Positions 1 through 14,600 of a stretch of DNA of 64,000 nt are shown piece after piece. This DNA is from Monarcha castaneiventris obscurior (Eukaryota; Chordata; Aves; Passeriformes; Monarchidae). Within the stretch, counting starts at the first letter, position 1. Each line of letters opens with the position of its first letter. The stretch is taken from contig JAMPIT010000481.1 of the NCBI GenBank assembly GCA_026261815.1, forward strand, positions 1,798,001-1,862,000. The letters are read 5' to 3'. Under the pieces are notes generated by a model. That model made no database searches. It was not told the origin of the DNA and was given only the letters and a program-made list of their open reading frames with translations. The translations under genes and the position numbers were made by a program.

Positions 1-3000
1 GAGATCAGTAGCTTTGTATAAAAACAGCAACTCTCCTTGATGAACTTTGCTGTCAAAGGATTTGTTTTCCCTGACTTTTATTTAAATTATTCTGCCTTCA
101 CCTCCCCATGCATAGTTCAGAGCCTGTGGTGGCTCTGTGCTGGGACTGAAATGATTCTTGCTTAGGCAAACTCTCATTTGGACTTGTCAAAGGAGTTCAG
201 TGTGTTTGTAATTAAGTGCCTCTCACACCTTCTTTAACCTCGCTTACAAGGAGTCGAAGCATTAGAAAAGCCTGCAAGAGGCAGGAAAGGCTCATTTGCA
301 CCTTGAAATGCCGATGTTTTGGGAGATCAATGCTGTCTGTACGGAACAAAACTATAAGCAACTTTCAAGTGCTTTTTTTTAATGCAGTGTCTCCTTTGCA
401 TATTGGATTCATGTCTGATTATATGGTGAGTAAGGTGTGAGATAATAGGAAAGCAGCCTCCAAAGCATTAACTCCTCCACTCGTGCCGTGGCTCGAGCAC
501 AGCTCGGCTCTGCTTTCTTGTGCTTCCTCTCTCCTAAATATAATCACACCTGACCGGATGCAGGGAAAGAAACGCTACTGTTACAAAGCCGAGCGTGGGA
601 AGCTGAGGCTGTATCAGAATTAGGGTAATTAGTGTTTGCATTAGGCTGTTTCCCAGCCGTACAACCGGTCCCACGGCAGGGAGGCAGCAAGGGATGCTCT
701 TCTCTTTCTCCTAGGAGGTGGCACCAGGGCAGGATGACGACCTGACCTTGTCCTTGTGCTCTGGCTCTGCAGTGCCCTGAACCATCCTGCATCCCTGTCC
801 ACAGCGAGCTGGAATGGAGCACTCCCACACTTTGCCCAGCTGCTGGCAGCACTGCTGGGGTCGGCAGAACCAGGTACCTCGGTAATCATCCGTGGGCCAC
901 TCGTGAAAAGCTGTGAAATTTCCAATTAGCCTGGAAAAAAATGTAGATAAGCGTGTAATTCTCAGCCCAAATTAAATCAAGCGTCCAAGCATGCTCTTCC
1001 CTCACTGCTGTGCTTCATCCACCACCTCCCCTTTGCATCCTTTAGCACAGCACATTTTTCCTTTTAATTGGTGGCAGACTTTATCCTTGGAGTTTAAACT
1101 TTGCTAGAGGATGGAAGGAAGGGGCTGTCTTCTTTATTTGATTTAGAGAAAGGCTTTGCTGCTGTGAGGATCTAATGCATAAGCTTTTTGGGGGTTTCAT
1201 ACCCACTCCCATGGCTGTGTCAGGTGGGCTTTGGTCTGATGCAGCAGAGGAAAGCAGGAAGTTTAGTTGGAGATACTGGGAGGGAGCCCTGGGCCTGGCT
1301 CGTTTGGGAAGCTCTGCCACAGGGTTTACATTAGAAACATGTTGTCACTGCTGAACGTGGAAAACCAAGGGAATACTAATGGTCCATTCATTAAATATCT
1401 CCAAGTCCATTTAGGATCCCATCGAGACCCTGAGTAATTAGAGTTCAGGAGGCAAACTGGTGCTGTTGAATATGCAACAGTGAATTTGTGTGTCCAGCCT
1501 GTTCTGGTGAGGGACATTCCCCATTGACAGGTCCCACCAGGAGCAGCAGATCCCAGGGTTCCTGTGCTACCAACGGCTCCCAGGCAAGGGCCAGGAGATG
1601 CTGGGCATGACAAATTATAAAACCTGTTACACAAATAAAGAAATGATGCATCAGGCCATGGCTTGCCCCACTGGAGCAGTGTTTTGAGTGCTTGGAGGTG
1701 GCATTTTCAGAGGTAGACACTGAAATTGTCCTCACTCAGCACAGAGTCATCCTGTCCTTCCCACCTGGAGTGTCTTTTCCCAAGGCTTTCTGATTATTCC
1801 ACCTTTCAACATTTAGCAAACAAAATTCAGCAGACCCTTTTTTGTTTACTTCTATGCCTATATAAAACTGTGAGAAATGTTCCAATCAGAGGGATGGACG
1901 GGGAGCCTGTTCCACCCCAGCCCAGTTGCTTTCCCAGTTGCTTTTCCAAAGAAACACAGATCAATTATTTTTCTGTTTATGCAGCAATTGCTCCTAATTG
2001 CTGCCTCCATTGTGTGCCTTCTGGTTTGGAGCATTTTTAATGGGAGATTTGTGCTCATCTTGAGAGGATGCTGGCTTTAATGATCAGGGAGAGCATCAGC
2101 GAGCTGGAAGTTCACAAAGCAGTGCCCTTATTTCTGATTTCCAGTGTGAATTTCTCCCGTCTGCAGCTCCTGCAATTTAATACTGAGGGGAACCCTTTTG
2201 GGCATGTGTCCTGTGCCCAAAAAATTTTGTTTTGAGCCAGGTGGGAGCAAAGTCACCATGTCCCAAGGTGGTCTTTGACAATGAGAACAAGACTCCTGCT
2301 GGGATTGCCAGCAGGGATGGCTGTGGGCCATGGCTGGGACAGGATTCTGATGGATGCCTCTGTGGGCTCCACAGGGATCAGCCAGGCACTCTGCATGGAG
2401 GCACAGGGCTCCTCAGCTCAGGGCCGAGCTTTCTGCTGCAGAGGGCTGCAGGAGAACTCGCCTTCATGGCCCACTGCTTCCTCCAGCTGTGGGTCTCCTT
2501 TGGTGGGATTTGGGCATGGAGCTTTGGTGATGGTGCGACAGTGAGAGGCTGGGGAGGGCTGGAGGAAGGCATTGGTGCACTTATCCATGTGCCAAAGGGT
2601 CACTCCTGCAGCCTCTGATTTTCTTGTGTAACTCCACAGAAATGGGAACAATTGTCTGTGATTAGCTGGGTTTGGGTTTAGCTTTGATCCTGTCAGCAGA
2701 GACTGGAGAACGACAGAAAGAGAAATGAGTGCAAAGAAAGGAGAGGAGAGGAGGGAAACACCATCAAGATGGTCCTGACAGACGGGGAGGAGGTGAGGGA
2801 TGTTGTAGGAGATGTTTCCCACTGCTGCTCAAACAGGCAGGTGGAGGACAGGAGCTCAGGCTCCTTCTCAAGGAGAGCTTTCTTTTAAACCTAAGCTGTG
2901 ATTGCCATTGGTGCCGTCAGATCAGCCCTGAAATGCTGGCAGGAAGGGCAGTTTGACATCAATTACTGCAGTCCTGTCTCTCCCTGGTCTGGCAGCAGCC

Positions 3001-6000
3001 CGGGGAGTGCACTTTGGAGACAGATGTGTTTGGCTCACAGACGTGATGCAGAGCAGGGTATTAGGCATTGAGTTTGGTGCTGCTGCTGCTTTAGTGGGAA
3101 CCAAGACCCTGAACAGGCTGAATGGCTCCAGTGAGCAATGCACTGCCCAAATCCCTGTCTGTGGGCCAGAGATCCACACGGCCGCAGGGAGCTCTGGAAG
3201 TCATGACTGGCAGCACTCAGGATGTGGGGACAGAACAGGCAGGGGCTGGCAGTGAGCAGTCTCCATCTCAGAGCCACTCGTCTTGTGCTTTATCAAATCA
3301 TCCCAAAATGCGGTGTCAAGCAGCTCTAGGTGTGAAATTCCCCCGGGAACTGGAGGATAAACAAACCCAGTGCAAAGCAATGTCTGCCCTCCCTCTTGAC
3401 CTCGCTGTCTTTGCTGGGGAGTGCTGTGTGTGGGGTCTCACCTGCACCTTCCTGCAGCACAAAGCCCAGGGTTATCCTGCAGCTGCCACTATCCCACCTC
3501 CCACTTGCCCTCCCCATCCATGGCAGATCCCAGAGGATGAAGCAAAACTTGTCTGGATCAGATCTTTTTGTAAACACAGCCATGACACCCCCACACTTTA
3601 ATACAGCACTTCCAGTTCCCTGCTGGAGGTTCTGTAGTGGGGGCTTCTAAAAAAAGGAGAATTTCTGGCATTATTTACAGTTAAAAATATTGAGTTTGAC
3701 ACATTTATGGCTGAGACAGTAAATATGACTTATGGCAAATCAATTTACTGCATTTGACTACGACATAGGCGCTGCCAGGGATTTGATTGGGAATTGACAG
3801 GGTTGTTTGCCAGAGGGCTGGGAGATGCCATCAGCATCACGGCTGTCCAGGGTCCAGGCTGGAAAATCATGGTTCTTGCAGCATGCTGAGAGCTCAGCCC
3901 ATGCTGGCCATGCCTTTCCTGCTCTTCCCAAGGCCTGGGAATCACCCCGGGAGGCTGTGATGAGGCTGATGCTATCCTGTGCTGATCTGGCATTTTCACA
4001 GCTTTGCCAAACTTTTGGGTTTGTTTTCCATCCCTCCCCCTTTTCCTTGGAGTCCATTTGGATGCCTGAAAACAGAGATGTAGAACACTGAATTTATGCT
4101 ACAAGGAGGAGCAGTAGAGATAAGGGGAGGGGGGTGAGGGGGGAGAAAAAGGCAGCTTTTTTATTTTTTTAAAACTTTTCGCTGATGGCAAGTGGTAAGC
4201 ATGTTTTATTTATGTATTCTGAGATCCGCCAGCATTGTGTTTTTCTCCTGACTGATGCCTTGGCTGCAATGACAGCTTACACCAAGCCGGCTGTGCACGA
4301 GCCTTATTTACCCTCCACAGGCGCCTCCCCGAGCCTGACAGAATTATTCTGCACCTTGAACTGCTCCTCAGTTAAGGCAATGCAAATCTGGATCCTTTGT
4401 TAAAAAGTTTTGGGGTTTTTTTTTTCCATGTATGCAGATTATTTTTTCAACGAAAAGAGGCTGGAGGCTTTTCTGAGAGGGTAAAAATGAAGCATCTTAC
4501 AAAATATTAGTGAACTCTACCTTTCACCTGCCTTGCTGTTCCCCGACTACGGTGGGGTGGTGCCTGTGTTAGGTGAGAGCTGAAGGATGGTGAATTTTCT
4601 CCCTCCTCTTGCTGCTGGAGGAGAGATGGGTTTTGCCTGTGAGAGCCTCACTGTGCATTCCCAGGGCCTGCTCTTCTTTCTTGTGACATTTATGAAAACT
4701 CACTTGTCTGCTTGCCTTCAAAACACTTCTTGGGGTGGCCAAAACCAAACCTTAGCAAAGATCAGGGTATGAAATCAGAGAGGAATCAGAGGATGCTCAC
4801 TGCAAGCTGCCAGGCTCTGTAGGAGATGCTCATTCCGTGTGTCCATGAGCACACGTGTGTGTTCAGGAGAAACTTCTACCACCAGGAAAGTTCCTGGCTG
4901 TTGTGCTGGTTCCAGGCAGCTCTTCCTGGCAGAGCACGGCTTCGGCCCCACTTCAATCCCAGCTGGGGAACTACTTTGGCAAAATCATCCCTAAACGAGG
5001 TTTTTAGCAGTGTGTGGTATGGAAGGCATCCAGGATTGTGGTTTTCCAAGGTAATAGCTGAAGGAAAGAAAAAAAATGAAAAAAGAAAAAGAAAAAAAAG
5101 TAAGACTGAGTTTTTGTTAAGTAATTAAAGAATTCCGGGTTGCTGGAAAGCCCCAGGGCTGTGCTTCTGTGGCTGATCGGAGTCTTTGTTTGCACAAGGC
5201 TGGTAAACAATTTGCAGTTCTTGGCAATAACCTGAATTATATCCTACAAAAAAAAAAAAAACAAAACAGAAAGGAAGTCGAAAATGCTGGGTTTATATCA
5301 TTATTTCAGGGCAGGGAGAGGAATGAGGGAGGCACTTCTGATGGGCTGGCGTTCACTGAGGTCTGTGCAGAGATGCCCTCACTTCTCTAGCTCCATCCAC
5401 AGGATGCTTTTGGGTAAAGAAATGAAGTTCAGCAAGAGCAGAGAGCCCAGGATTCCTCAGGACAGGAGTTCCGTCCCTCAGACTGGGTTTAGCTGGTGAT
5501 TAAAGCAGGGGGGCTGGCTGCACCAAGCATTAATATGCTCCCTATGTACCCTGGCTGTGCTCACAGCCAGGAGATTTGCATGTGAAATCCCTGCTCCTCG
5601 AGCCTCTACACCCACACCCTTAATTAAGCAATGCCCCGTGTTTCTGCTCTATAGGATAAGTGAAAATATGCAACTCCAATGCACAGGAGAGAGTTTTGTA
5701 ATGATTTTGCTGTTTGTTTAAGTGAGGAGGAAGTTTGCTCGGTGGGTTCGCCTGACCGCCAGCTACACTTGGTCGGAAAAATACATAAATAAAAGCAGGA
5801 TGCAATTTCCCATCTGGGGTGAGCTGCCAGGACAGCTCCTTCACTGGCACGTGGGGAGAGCTGGGGATCAGGGAGGCCATAGCCCTGCTCCCATCTCCTG
5901 CTGGCAGGGCCAGGGTTAGCCCACATCCAGTGGTCAGCATGGCTTTGGGTAGGAGCATGCTCAGGGGAAGGGGAAATGGGAAAATTGGAATAAAACCCAG

Positions 6001-9000
6001 AAGCACATGTGAAATACCCCCTATCTTGCCCAACCCTGTGAGGGTGAGGCGTGCATGGGAGGATAGGGGAGTGCATCCCCCTGAGCTGGGGATGGCTGTT
6101 GGTGTTCCAGCCCTGCTGCCCCATGTCCCTGCATCCCCTGGTGCTGTCACCACAGGGTCCCCAGCAGTGCCTGGCCTGCCTGCCATGGGGATCCTGCCTC
6201 AGGGGTGGGATGGCAGGCAGGAGGATACTCACTGCATCTCCTTCAGTCCAGAAAAGACACGGGATACCTCCATGGACCCCTCCTAGGAGGAGATGCTATC
6301 GGGAGGGCCTAATTTTTCAACACTGTTGACTCTGCCCAACCTTGGGTCAAGTGGAGCTTGCTAGGGTGGTAAAGAACACACTCTCCCTGGCCTCTGTGAA
6401 GCAACTAGAAATATTTTTTATTAGCCACAGCCACTGAGACAGGAAAAAAGGCTTCTGAAGAGGCACCCTTCCTTGTCATGCTGCGGGAACGATCGTCTGA
6501 ATTAACATGAGCCCCTCGGCTATTAAACGGAAATTTTAAATGGGAAGAAAATTCTGCAGTGACTGCTAAATTGTGTGTCAGCAGAAAGGGGAAAAAGCAA
6601 CGTGTGTCATTCCTATTATCATCTTGAAATCCATCTTCCCTCTACACGCCATGACGGTGGATAATCCCCCATACGACGCCTGCATCGCTAATATTTGCAG
6701 AGGCAGAATTCCTGCTCTGGGAGAATTTTGCTCTGCATATCTTATCCCCTGCCTTGAAGATGTGGTCTGAGATGATCGGAAACACTGAACACGCTCTTCC
6801 TGGGGTTGAGTTTTGCCACTGGTGGCAGCAAACTGGCCTCTGAAGTCCAAGGGATCAAGAGATTATTGGAATGCCAAGTCACTGCCGGTGTGTCCTTATG
6901 TGCTGTGTGCCTGGTGAGGGTTAGACCTGCTGACCAGGACAAGGGCTCTTTTCAAACCAGGAAAACGGTGCCAAGCCCAGCCAGGGTGAGGGCAAAATGG
7001 CAAATGTGTATACCCAAGGCTGCAGGAGCACATCTTCAAAAAGAAAAAGAAAATCTGTGCTGCTTCTTTATCGCCCATGGGAAAGCACGGAGATCAGACA
7101 GGAATGCCAGGGCATGATAAATTTTGCAGCACCTGCGCTTTTTTAACCCCTTGGTTGCATGGGATGTGATCAGGTGTTCTGCTGTGGTGGGTGTAGATGC
7201 GAAAGGAAGGTGGTGAAGGGGTCCCTGCTGCTGAGATGGGGCTGCATCTCCCTCAGCTCCTCCTTGGGGAGGGGGACTTGGGGCTGCTGGTGACACAGCC
7301 CAGCTCCAGCTGCCTGCCCTGTAGGGTTTGTCGTGGTCATTACCCAAGTGGCATGGGGTGGATAGGCTCAGGCTGGTGGGAATTTAAAGCAAGGCATCAC
7401 AAATGAGTGATAATGCACAGTTTGTCAGCCTTGGGAATGAACCTGCCTGCCACAAGTCTGCTCTCCAGCAGACATCCCAGGGGGTTGAGGGAGGTGGTGG
7501 CTGTGATCTTGGTCACAGCTTTGGTTTTCCAGGCCAGGCTTTGGTGTTCTCCTGGTGAAAGTGGGCTGTGTGTGCCAGGTATCACTCAAGGGGCAGGTTT
7601 TGGATACTGCTGTGTGTGCCCCCACCACAACCCATGGGCTGTGGGAGAGGAACTGGGGTGGGTTTGTTTGCAGTTGAGGAGTTAAGACATGGGAATGAAG
7701 TGAGTGATGGAGAGCCAGACCTTGTGCGTGCACATCTTTGGGTATGGCATGGAAAAACTCTGTACCAACTCCCTCCTTGATAAAAACAACCTCAGCACTA
7801 ATAAATCTCCCCCTCCAGGTCCCCATCCCACTTTGCCTGACAGGGACAGGAGCATGGGGATGCCCAGGAGGAGAAAAGCGCAGAGGGGATGTGATCCAGG
7901 GTGAAAAAACCCAAGCTAATGATGTAGACATTTGTGCAGAGGTTAAAAATGAAGCAATAAAAGCTTTACACAAACTTCCGAATGCTTCAGCAGCCACACG
8001 CTGCAGCTCAGAGCGGGGAATAAATAAGGAAAGGTGCAGGCAGGCAGAGGGAAGCTGATAGAGCCATCACTCCTCAGTGGCAGCCTGAGAAATATGTCCC
8101 CATTGTGTCCCCACAGCCACCGAGGAGAAGGAGAGGAGAAGTGGAGGCTTGGGGTGTCCTAATGCCTCCTGATGGGTTTGGGCCATCCTGTGGGGAGCAG
8201 GAGGGAGGGAGCAGGAGCTGAATTTGCCAGATCCCTTTGGCATGGCAGCCTGCAGGGTGGGTTTATGTTCCCTGGCAGCCTGGCGAGGGGGAATTACAGC
8301 CTGTGTGTGGGATGGAGGACTTACCGACCACCCTTTCAGAAGGGGGAGCAGGAGGGACACGTTCCACTTGTATTTGAGGAAAGGTGAGAAGCAAACAGGG
8401 AATTCTGGCGTCTCATGATTTTTCTGCTGTTGGGTGGAGGGGAAGGGCTCAGCCAGGGCTGGGAGCCCGGGGAGGCTGCAGGGTGCTCAGCAGAGGGTGG
8501 CAGAGGCTATCAGGTGGCCCCATCACACTCCCCCTTCCCCATGGGTGCAAACACCTCCTGTCCTGGTGGTTCCTGGACAGCAGCTCCCCAGCTGTAGGGC
8601 AGCAGGGTCTTCCCTGGGATTTGGCTTGTGGAGAGGCAAATTCAGCCCATGTCTGGTGCAGTAATGCTGGGCTCGATGCTCAACCAAAGGTGGAGTCCAG
8701 GTTGGTTGGGTTAAGTCCAAAATTGGTCTAAATGAAGGTGTGTGCAGCACTTCTGGTGTTCTCCATAGATCCAGCTCTTCCTCTCGTGCAGGAACCACCT
8801 GAAAAGCTGGGCAGGACCCCTGGGCAGAGGGAGAAATGTGTGTATGGTGAGGCATCAAAACCCCACGAGCTCAAGTGCTGCAGCACCTGCTTCTGGAATA
8901 AGGGTCGCCAAATGTGAGGGGAATTCCCACACATGTGCAGCTGATGGTAGGAACCACTGCCATCTTTCAAAAGGCTTTAAGTGGCTCACGGTAATGGGGC

Positions 9001-11608
9001 TGTTTATATCCTCTTTGCCTAGGGGAGGTTTGAGCTTTATCCTGCCTTGTGAGCTGGAGAAATTGGTGTAGCTAACTTTCTGATCTTTGGGCTGACTTCC
9101 TCTCCTCTGCCTGCCTTCAGGAGATTGTTTCCCTCATTTCCTCCCCCAGCACCATCTCACTGCACCCTCCTGCCCTGAAAAGATTTGGTCACTGCTATGA
9201 CAGAGGAGAGCAATGATGAAAAAGTGGTATTTTCTGAGCACATACCTGTTACTAAGGCTGGTACATGGGGGATCCTTCAGCCCTGCCTTCGGTTTGGCTG
9301 TGTCAGGAATGAGGGTGTTTTGGCAATGAGCTGAAGCCCAGGTAAAGCCCAGAATTTCACTGGTCCACAGCAGCTCTGCATCGTGGACTCCCCCACAAAG
9401 GTGTTATCCACAGGGCAGGGAGAGCAAGGAGCAGCTCCTGGGAGGACAGGGGCGATGCCACTTCCTATCTCCCAAGGCTCTCATTCTGTTTGCACTGACA
9501 ACAGGCTTTTCTTAGCTGTGTCTCTGATTAGAGGTTCATCATGAATTCCCAAAGGCAGAGACCTGCTGCTGGCAATGCCCTTGGACTTCCCAAGTGGGTG
9601 CAGCCTCCCTCCTCCCATCTTGCTGGACTTTCTGATGGTGAACCAACAGCCACAATGTCTGTGCTACAGCAGCACAAGGCTGCCCAGAGAAGGCAGAAGG
9701 TGGAAAAAAAGGCTTTTTATCCAAATGAGCTTCAGTGTAGAGCCAGGGGGTCTCTCTGGTCCATGGGGAAAGCCTCTCCCAGCAATGCAGCCAGGAGCTC
9801 TGGGTCATCCTGCCCTCACTGTTCTGGGGCTCCTGACTGTGAGCCACTTTCAGCACTGCTTGGAACCATTGCTTTATAAAAGAGAGTGGAAAAGGAATGT
9901 GAGCATGTCACAGCTTCCCAGGAAGCCGTTCTGCAGCCTTTGCAGATGAACTCACGGTCTCCTTAGCTTAAGACCTGGGTAAAGAACTAATTATTTGGAC
10001 CTAAGCTTAAATCTGTATCCACAAAGACGGATTTGTGACTCTTGCCAGCTTCCCCTAGAGGACTGCAACCTCATTTTGTTCCTCGTGAACTTCTGCTGAG
10101 GTGTAAAATAACAACAATCTTGAGAGCTAAAATCGCTGAAGGATGGATTAAATTATAATGCAATCAGTCCAAAAGACCTTCTGTCTGCAAGGAGCAGCAT
10201 TAGGCTGTCCCAGAGCAGGCAGCCTGTCAGGATTACCCAGCCCACTCTGGCCGCTTTGTCTCCACCAGGAAACTGCATTTCCTGGGCAGAGCAATTCCAT
10301 TATCAGCTGCTGAATGCTCCTCAGGAGCCTTGGCATCACCCTGCCCAGGGCAGGACTCGCTCTGAGAAGAGCTCTATAAACCCACGACAAAAAAAAGGAC
10401 AGATGGCAATGAATATTTTGAGGTCTGCAGCATATTCCTGGGGAAGGATTGCTTCTGACCTGCCATCTTCATGCAGACTTTAAATCATAACTTGAGCAGC
10501 AAGCCCGGTCTGGGGTCTGTTAATATGTGTTTGGAGAGGATTTAGCATAGCAGGGCTCCAATCCCCACTGAGATTTTTGAGAGTAAGCTCCTATAAATAA
10601 CTAGGATGGAGCCCTTGGGATGATTTTCAGACATTTGCAATACCCTGGGCCACGGCCTGGCAGCCCTCTCACAGCTCGGGGAGCAGCTGGGAAGCAGGAG
10701 CTGCCTGCCTGGTCCAGCCCTGCTGGGTCCTGCCCTGGTCTCCACTCTGCTGAGCCCTCACCCCAGCAGGAGATGTGCTGCTCCTCCAGGTGCCCTGTGC
10801 CACCACGTCTCTCTGGCAGGAGGAACAGGGCTTATTTTGGGACTCTGAGCACCTGGTGGGATGCTGGACATTGACCCCACAGCAAGCAAGGCATCCCACA
10901 AGTACCAGTGCAATAGATGTGGAGCTACTCACGGCTCCTTGTAGCTGGCTGCAAGGCCCTTTGAGGTTTTATCCCTCTTCAGGGCAGGTTTAAGCTCTCT
11001 TTTCCTGCCTGAACAAAGGTAACAAAAGATGGAGGGGCTTAATTATCTATCTGGCTTTGTCTAATTTAGCTTCTCTTTGTCAACGAGTTCAACTGTCTGT
11101 GTGGAGCAGGGGGAAGCAGGGGAGGGGGATGCAGGCAGAGCTCAGCTGATTTTGCTTAAGAAACCCTAAAAAGACATCTCCTATTTGGAAATAACCCAGT
11201 GTTGCCCTCTGCTCCATGCTCAGCCTGCCGGGAGCCTCTGTGTTTTTGGGCTGTGCTCATTAGGATGCTCTGAGAAAAGTGGTCCTTGAGGTCCCTGCCC
11301 TGGTGCTCCCCTGCAGAAGGTAGGCTCAGCCTGGACTTGACCTTTTGCCCGTTCACCTAAGTTGTTTTCAGGCAATGAAATGTGGAGTTTCTCTTAAAAA
11401 AGCCCTCTTCTTCTTGGGCTGAGCTCTACAGGCTTGCTGCATTTTCCCCCTAGAAGGAGGAAGCCCGAATGATGGGGACTGAGCTTCCATCTGCAGAGGG
11501 GTGGCACAGCCAGGAACTTCCCAGTGATGGGACATAATTTCCAGTTTGGCTGAAGCCTCACTTGCTGTTTCTTTGATAATTCTGGGTGAAAATATTTTGA
11601 TTTTTGTT

Positions 11609-11666
11609 GGTTTGTTTGTTTGTTTTTAGGGCTGTTTTGTGTTACTTTTTTTTTTTTTTTTTTTTT
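11609..11666. repeat. (GTTT)n and 21-base T run
   Basis: A short GTTT tetranucleotide array (about 11609-11627) is followed, after a brief unique spacer, by 21 consecutive T at 11646-11666. It might be the A-tail remnant of an old minus-strand insertion, but no body of an element is recognisable next to it. Confidence 0.85.
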
Positions 11667-14600
11667 GAGGAGGAGGTTGTTGTGCTGAAACAGTTTTCTT
11701 TGTAAAATGTCGACTTAAGCAGGTCCACCCCTGCACCCCCCTGCATGTGCAGTTGCCTCAGTGCCACCAGGGTCCTTCTGCAGCTGCACAAGTGTAAGAA
11801 CAAACGGGAGAGACAAGCATGAACAGAAGCAGAACAAATGGAAAGCTAGGATTCTCAGTGAAAAATTTAGAGAAGCATTTTAAGCAAGGAAAAGGTTGTT
11901 CCTTTTCTATTTGCTATATGCCTCAGAAGCGAGGCACTGCCTGCTTGCAGGGGGCTGGCAACCTGCAGCAAAGCCCTGCTCTCCATTTGCTTGTTTCCTT
12001 GCATTAAGGCAGGGAAAATGATAAAATGCTTTTGATCAGAGGCTCTTAAATAGCAGGATTCTCCTGTACAAACACGTTTTCCTGCCCTGATGTACTCAGG
12101 AGTGTGTCTTAGCCAGGGCTCGGGGGCTGTGCACAGCACATGGCTGTGGCGGCATCCCGCACTGGGGCAGGAGGTAATGACAATTTCTTGTCAGACTTGT
12201 CCCAGGTCCCCTGAGCCAGCACGGCTCTGACTCTGCAGAGATGTTTGGTTGTTCTGGGATGGATGTTTGCTCTTGGCTTCATGCCTTTTACAAGAGCACA
12301 AATGTAATGTCAAAAGAAAACACTTTGGTAATGTACTTAGAAGTTAAATATTTTATGCAGTACCATAGTGATGTGATGTATCGCCTTCCTGACATTGCTT
12401 TTTGCCTGAGGTCTGGAATTTGGGGTCATCTGTGGGGTTGGATTCCTGCATCTTCTCCTCTGTGGTGCCTTCTGTGCCTTTTTCACAGGGTGCTGAATTC
12501 CTTTCTGTCCCTACAAAATGCTGAAAGCAACTCAATCCCAGTTCCTGGTAAAACATGAATTCTGATCATCCAGTGGTTATTGTTTGAGCTCTCAGGATCA
12601 ATAGCACTATATTAAAGCAAGGTACTCACTCCTTCTCTGGGCACAACGTGAGAGAAGATTTGTGATGATAAATGTGTGTCAGTCTGTGAGCTGGGTGCCA
12701 GGACCTCAGCTGGGGAGCAGCAAGGAGGCACAGGCCAGGGAGTCCTCACACAAATGAATATATCTGTATGTCTGATTTGCACTACATCCCAATCAATACG
12801 GTTTTCACAGACCAGGATTTGTCGGGTTGCCCTTCGTACTCTGAGGTGACTCAAACTACTTCATAAAGTAACGAGTTTGGCTATAGATAGCACAGGTTAA
12901 TGACATGGTCGTTATGTACTCGGTTATAAAGCTTCCATGTGGCCTCAGATATTATAAATCTAGTTTATGAAGATTGGGAGTATTGACAGAGACCCAATTC
13001 TGCCTTATTCCTTCTGCAGCCTGCCAGGGATTTTTGACAATCCACTTTTAGCACCTTGCAGCACAGGTAGAGAGAGACTTTATCTCCCCGAGGAAAACTG
13101 CTGGGTGAACACTGACTTGTTGTTTTTTATTTGCCAACATTTGTGAGTGTTTGGAGGCTAAAACAGAGCCAGGATAAGTACAAACCAGAGGGGCTCTGCT
13201 AATTCTGCAGAGTGTTTGAACTATTTTGAATGACTCTGACTGGGCATGCCCAGCCCAGCTATCCATCCTTCCCACCCCACCTCCCCCCTCCCACCTCCCA
13301 TTGTGCCCGGCTGCCCAGTTCAGTTCAGCAGCTGCTGAGTGTTAGATGATGATTCTGCTGCATTTTTATTGCCAGATCTAAAGGCAGAATTTTAAAGGTG
13401 CCAGTGACAGGCCAGCACCACACCAGGGAAGTCCATGGCACTCGGTCTTGCTCACCAAGGCAAACCAGGAGCTGCTTACACAGTGATTTAATAACTAAAA
13501 ATGCCTCAAATGGTAGCTGCTGCTCTAAATGCACTTCTTGTAGGGTTGGTGTGTGTGGTTTGGGGTTCACAGCCCTGCACACAGTAGAGCCTGGCCCCAG
13601 GTTGTGAATTCCCAATTAGCTGGCTGGGGGACCATTTTCCTTTGGCTGCAGCTGGAAATGACCCTTCCTGAAGCCACTGATTGCTAATTAACTCCAAACC
13701 TTGAAGCAAGGTTTCCCTTCCAACCCTGTCAACTGAGTGCAGCTCACCAAAGCCTCCAGGCATTTCAGCAAAGGTTTGGGGTCATTTGGGTTAGGCTGGC
13801 CTAAAAACCACCTTTGCAAGGAGGTTGATGAAAGGTGTTGATGGAGATGTCCCTCCTCCCCAGTCCTCTGATCTCCATCGAGAAGGGGATGGATGAGGGC
13901 AGCAGGGGGGAGGGCAAACCTGCCAGCAAGCCCTGGCTTTTCACAAAACCCCAGGGACAGCCAGGAGGGTCTATTAAATTTGTATCTTTAAGTCCTGGCC
14001 ATGGCACAGGGCCCTTCTCACCTTCTAGACTGGACTGTGCTACATAACCTTGTACTGGTGTACCCATGGTGGGGACAGTGCCCTTGTCACAGCCACCCCC
14101 TGCTGCTGTGGCCCTGCTTGCAAGAAAAGAGAGCAAAAATCTGTTCTCATTAAAAAAAGAATGTGGGGAGGGGGAGGAGCAGGAGAGATGGATTGTGCTG
14201 GGGCGCTGAGTGCGGAGCAGCCGTACATTAATCATGGAGAGAGGGGAGTGGGGGACAACCCCACAGCTCTCTCGGGACAAAGGGTTTGCTGTTGTGGAAC
14301 GATGCTGCTGCCCGTGTCCCAGGGTGCCTGTGCCCCACTCTCTGCTCGGGAGCTGCTCCAGCCCCGCTGCTGGTGGGGGATCCCCAGCTCCCAGGCTCAG
14401 GTTCAGGCTGGGAGCACCCAGCTCCCCTCCCCTCTCTGCTCTGCACTGACATCCAAATCCTTAATGTCTCATTAACTCTCTCCCCATGCAGATCATCCCT
14501 GAATGGGAACAGAGGACACCATAAATAATAACAGGAGCACTACTAGGTCCATCTGAGCAGAGGGCAGTGCCTGCTGAAGCCTGTCCTCTTTGGGTGCCCT

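Noticed and set aside
5620..6286. Overlapping open frames of 155-202 codons on both strands
   Set aside because: Low-complexity proline/serine-rich translations in opposite frames with no domain; typical chance frames in GC-richer intergenic DNA.
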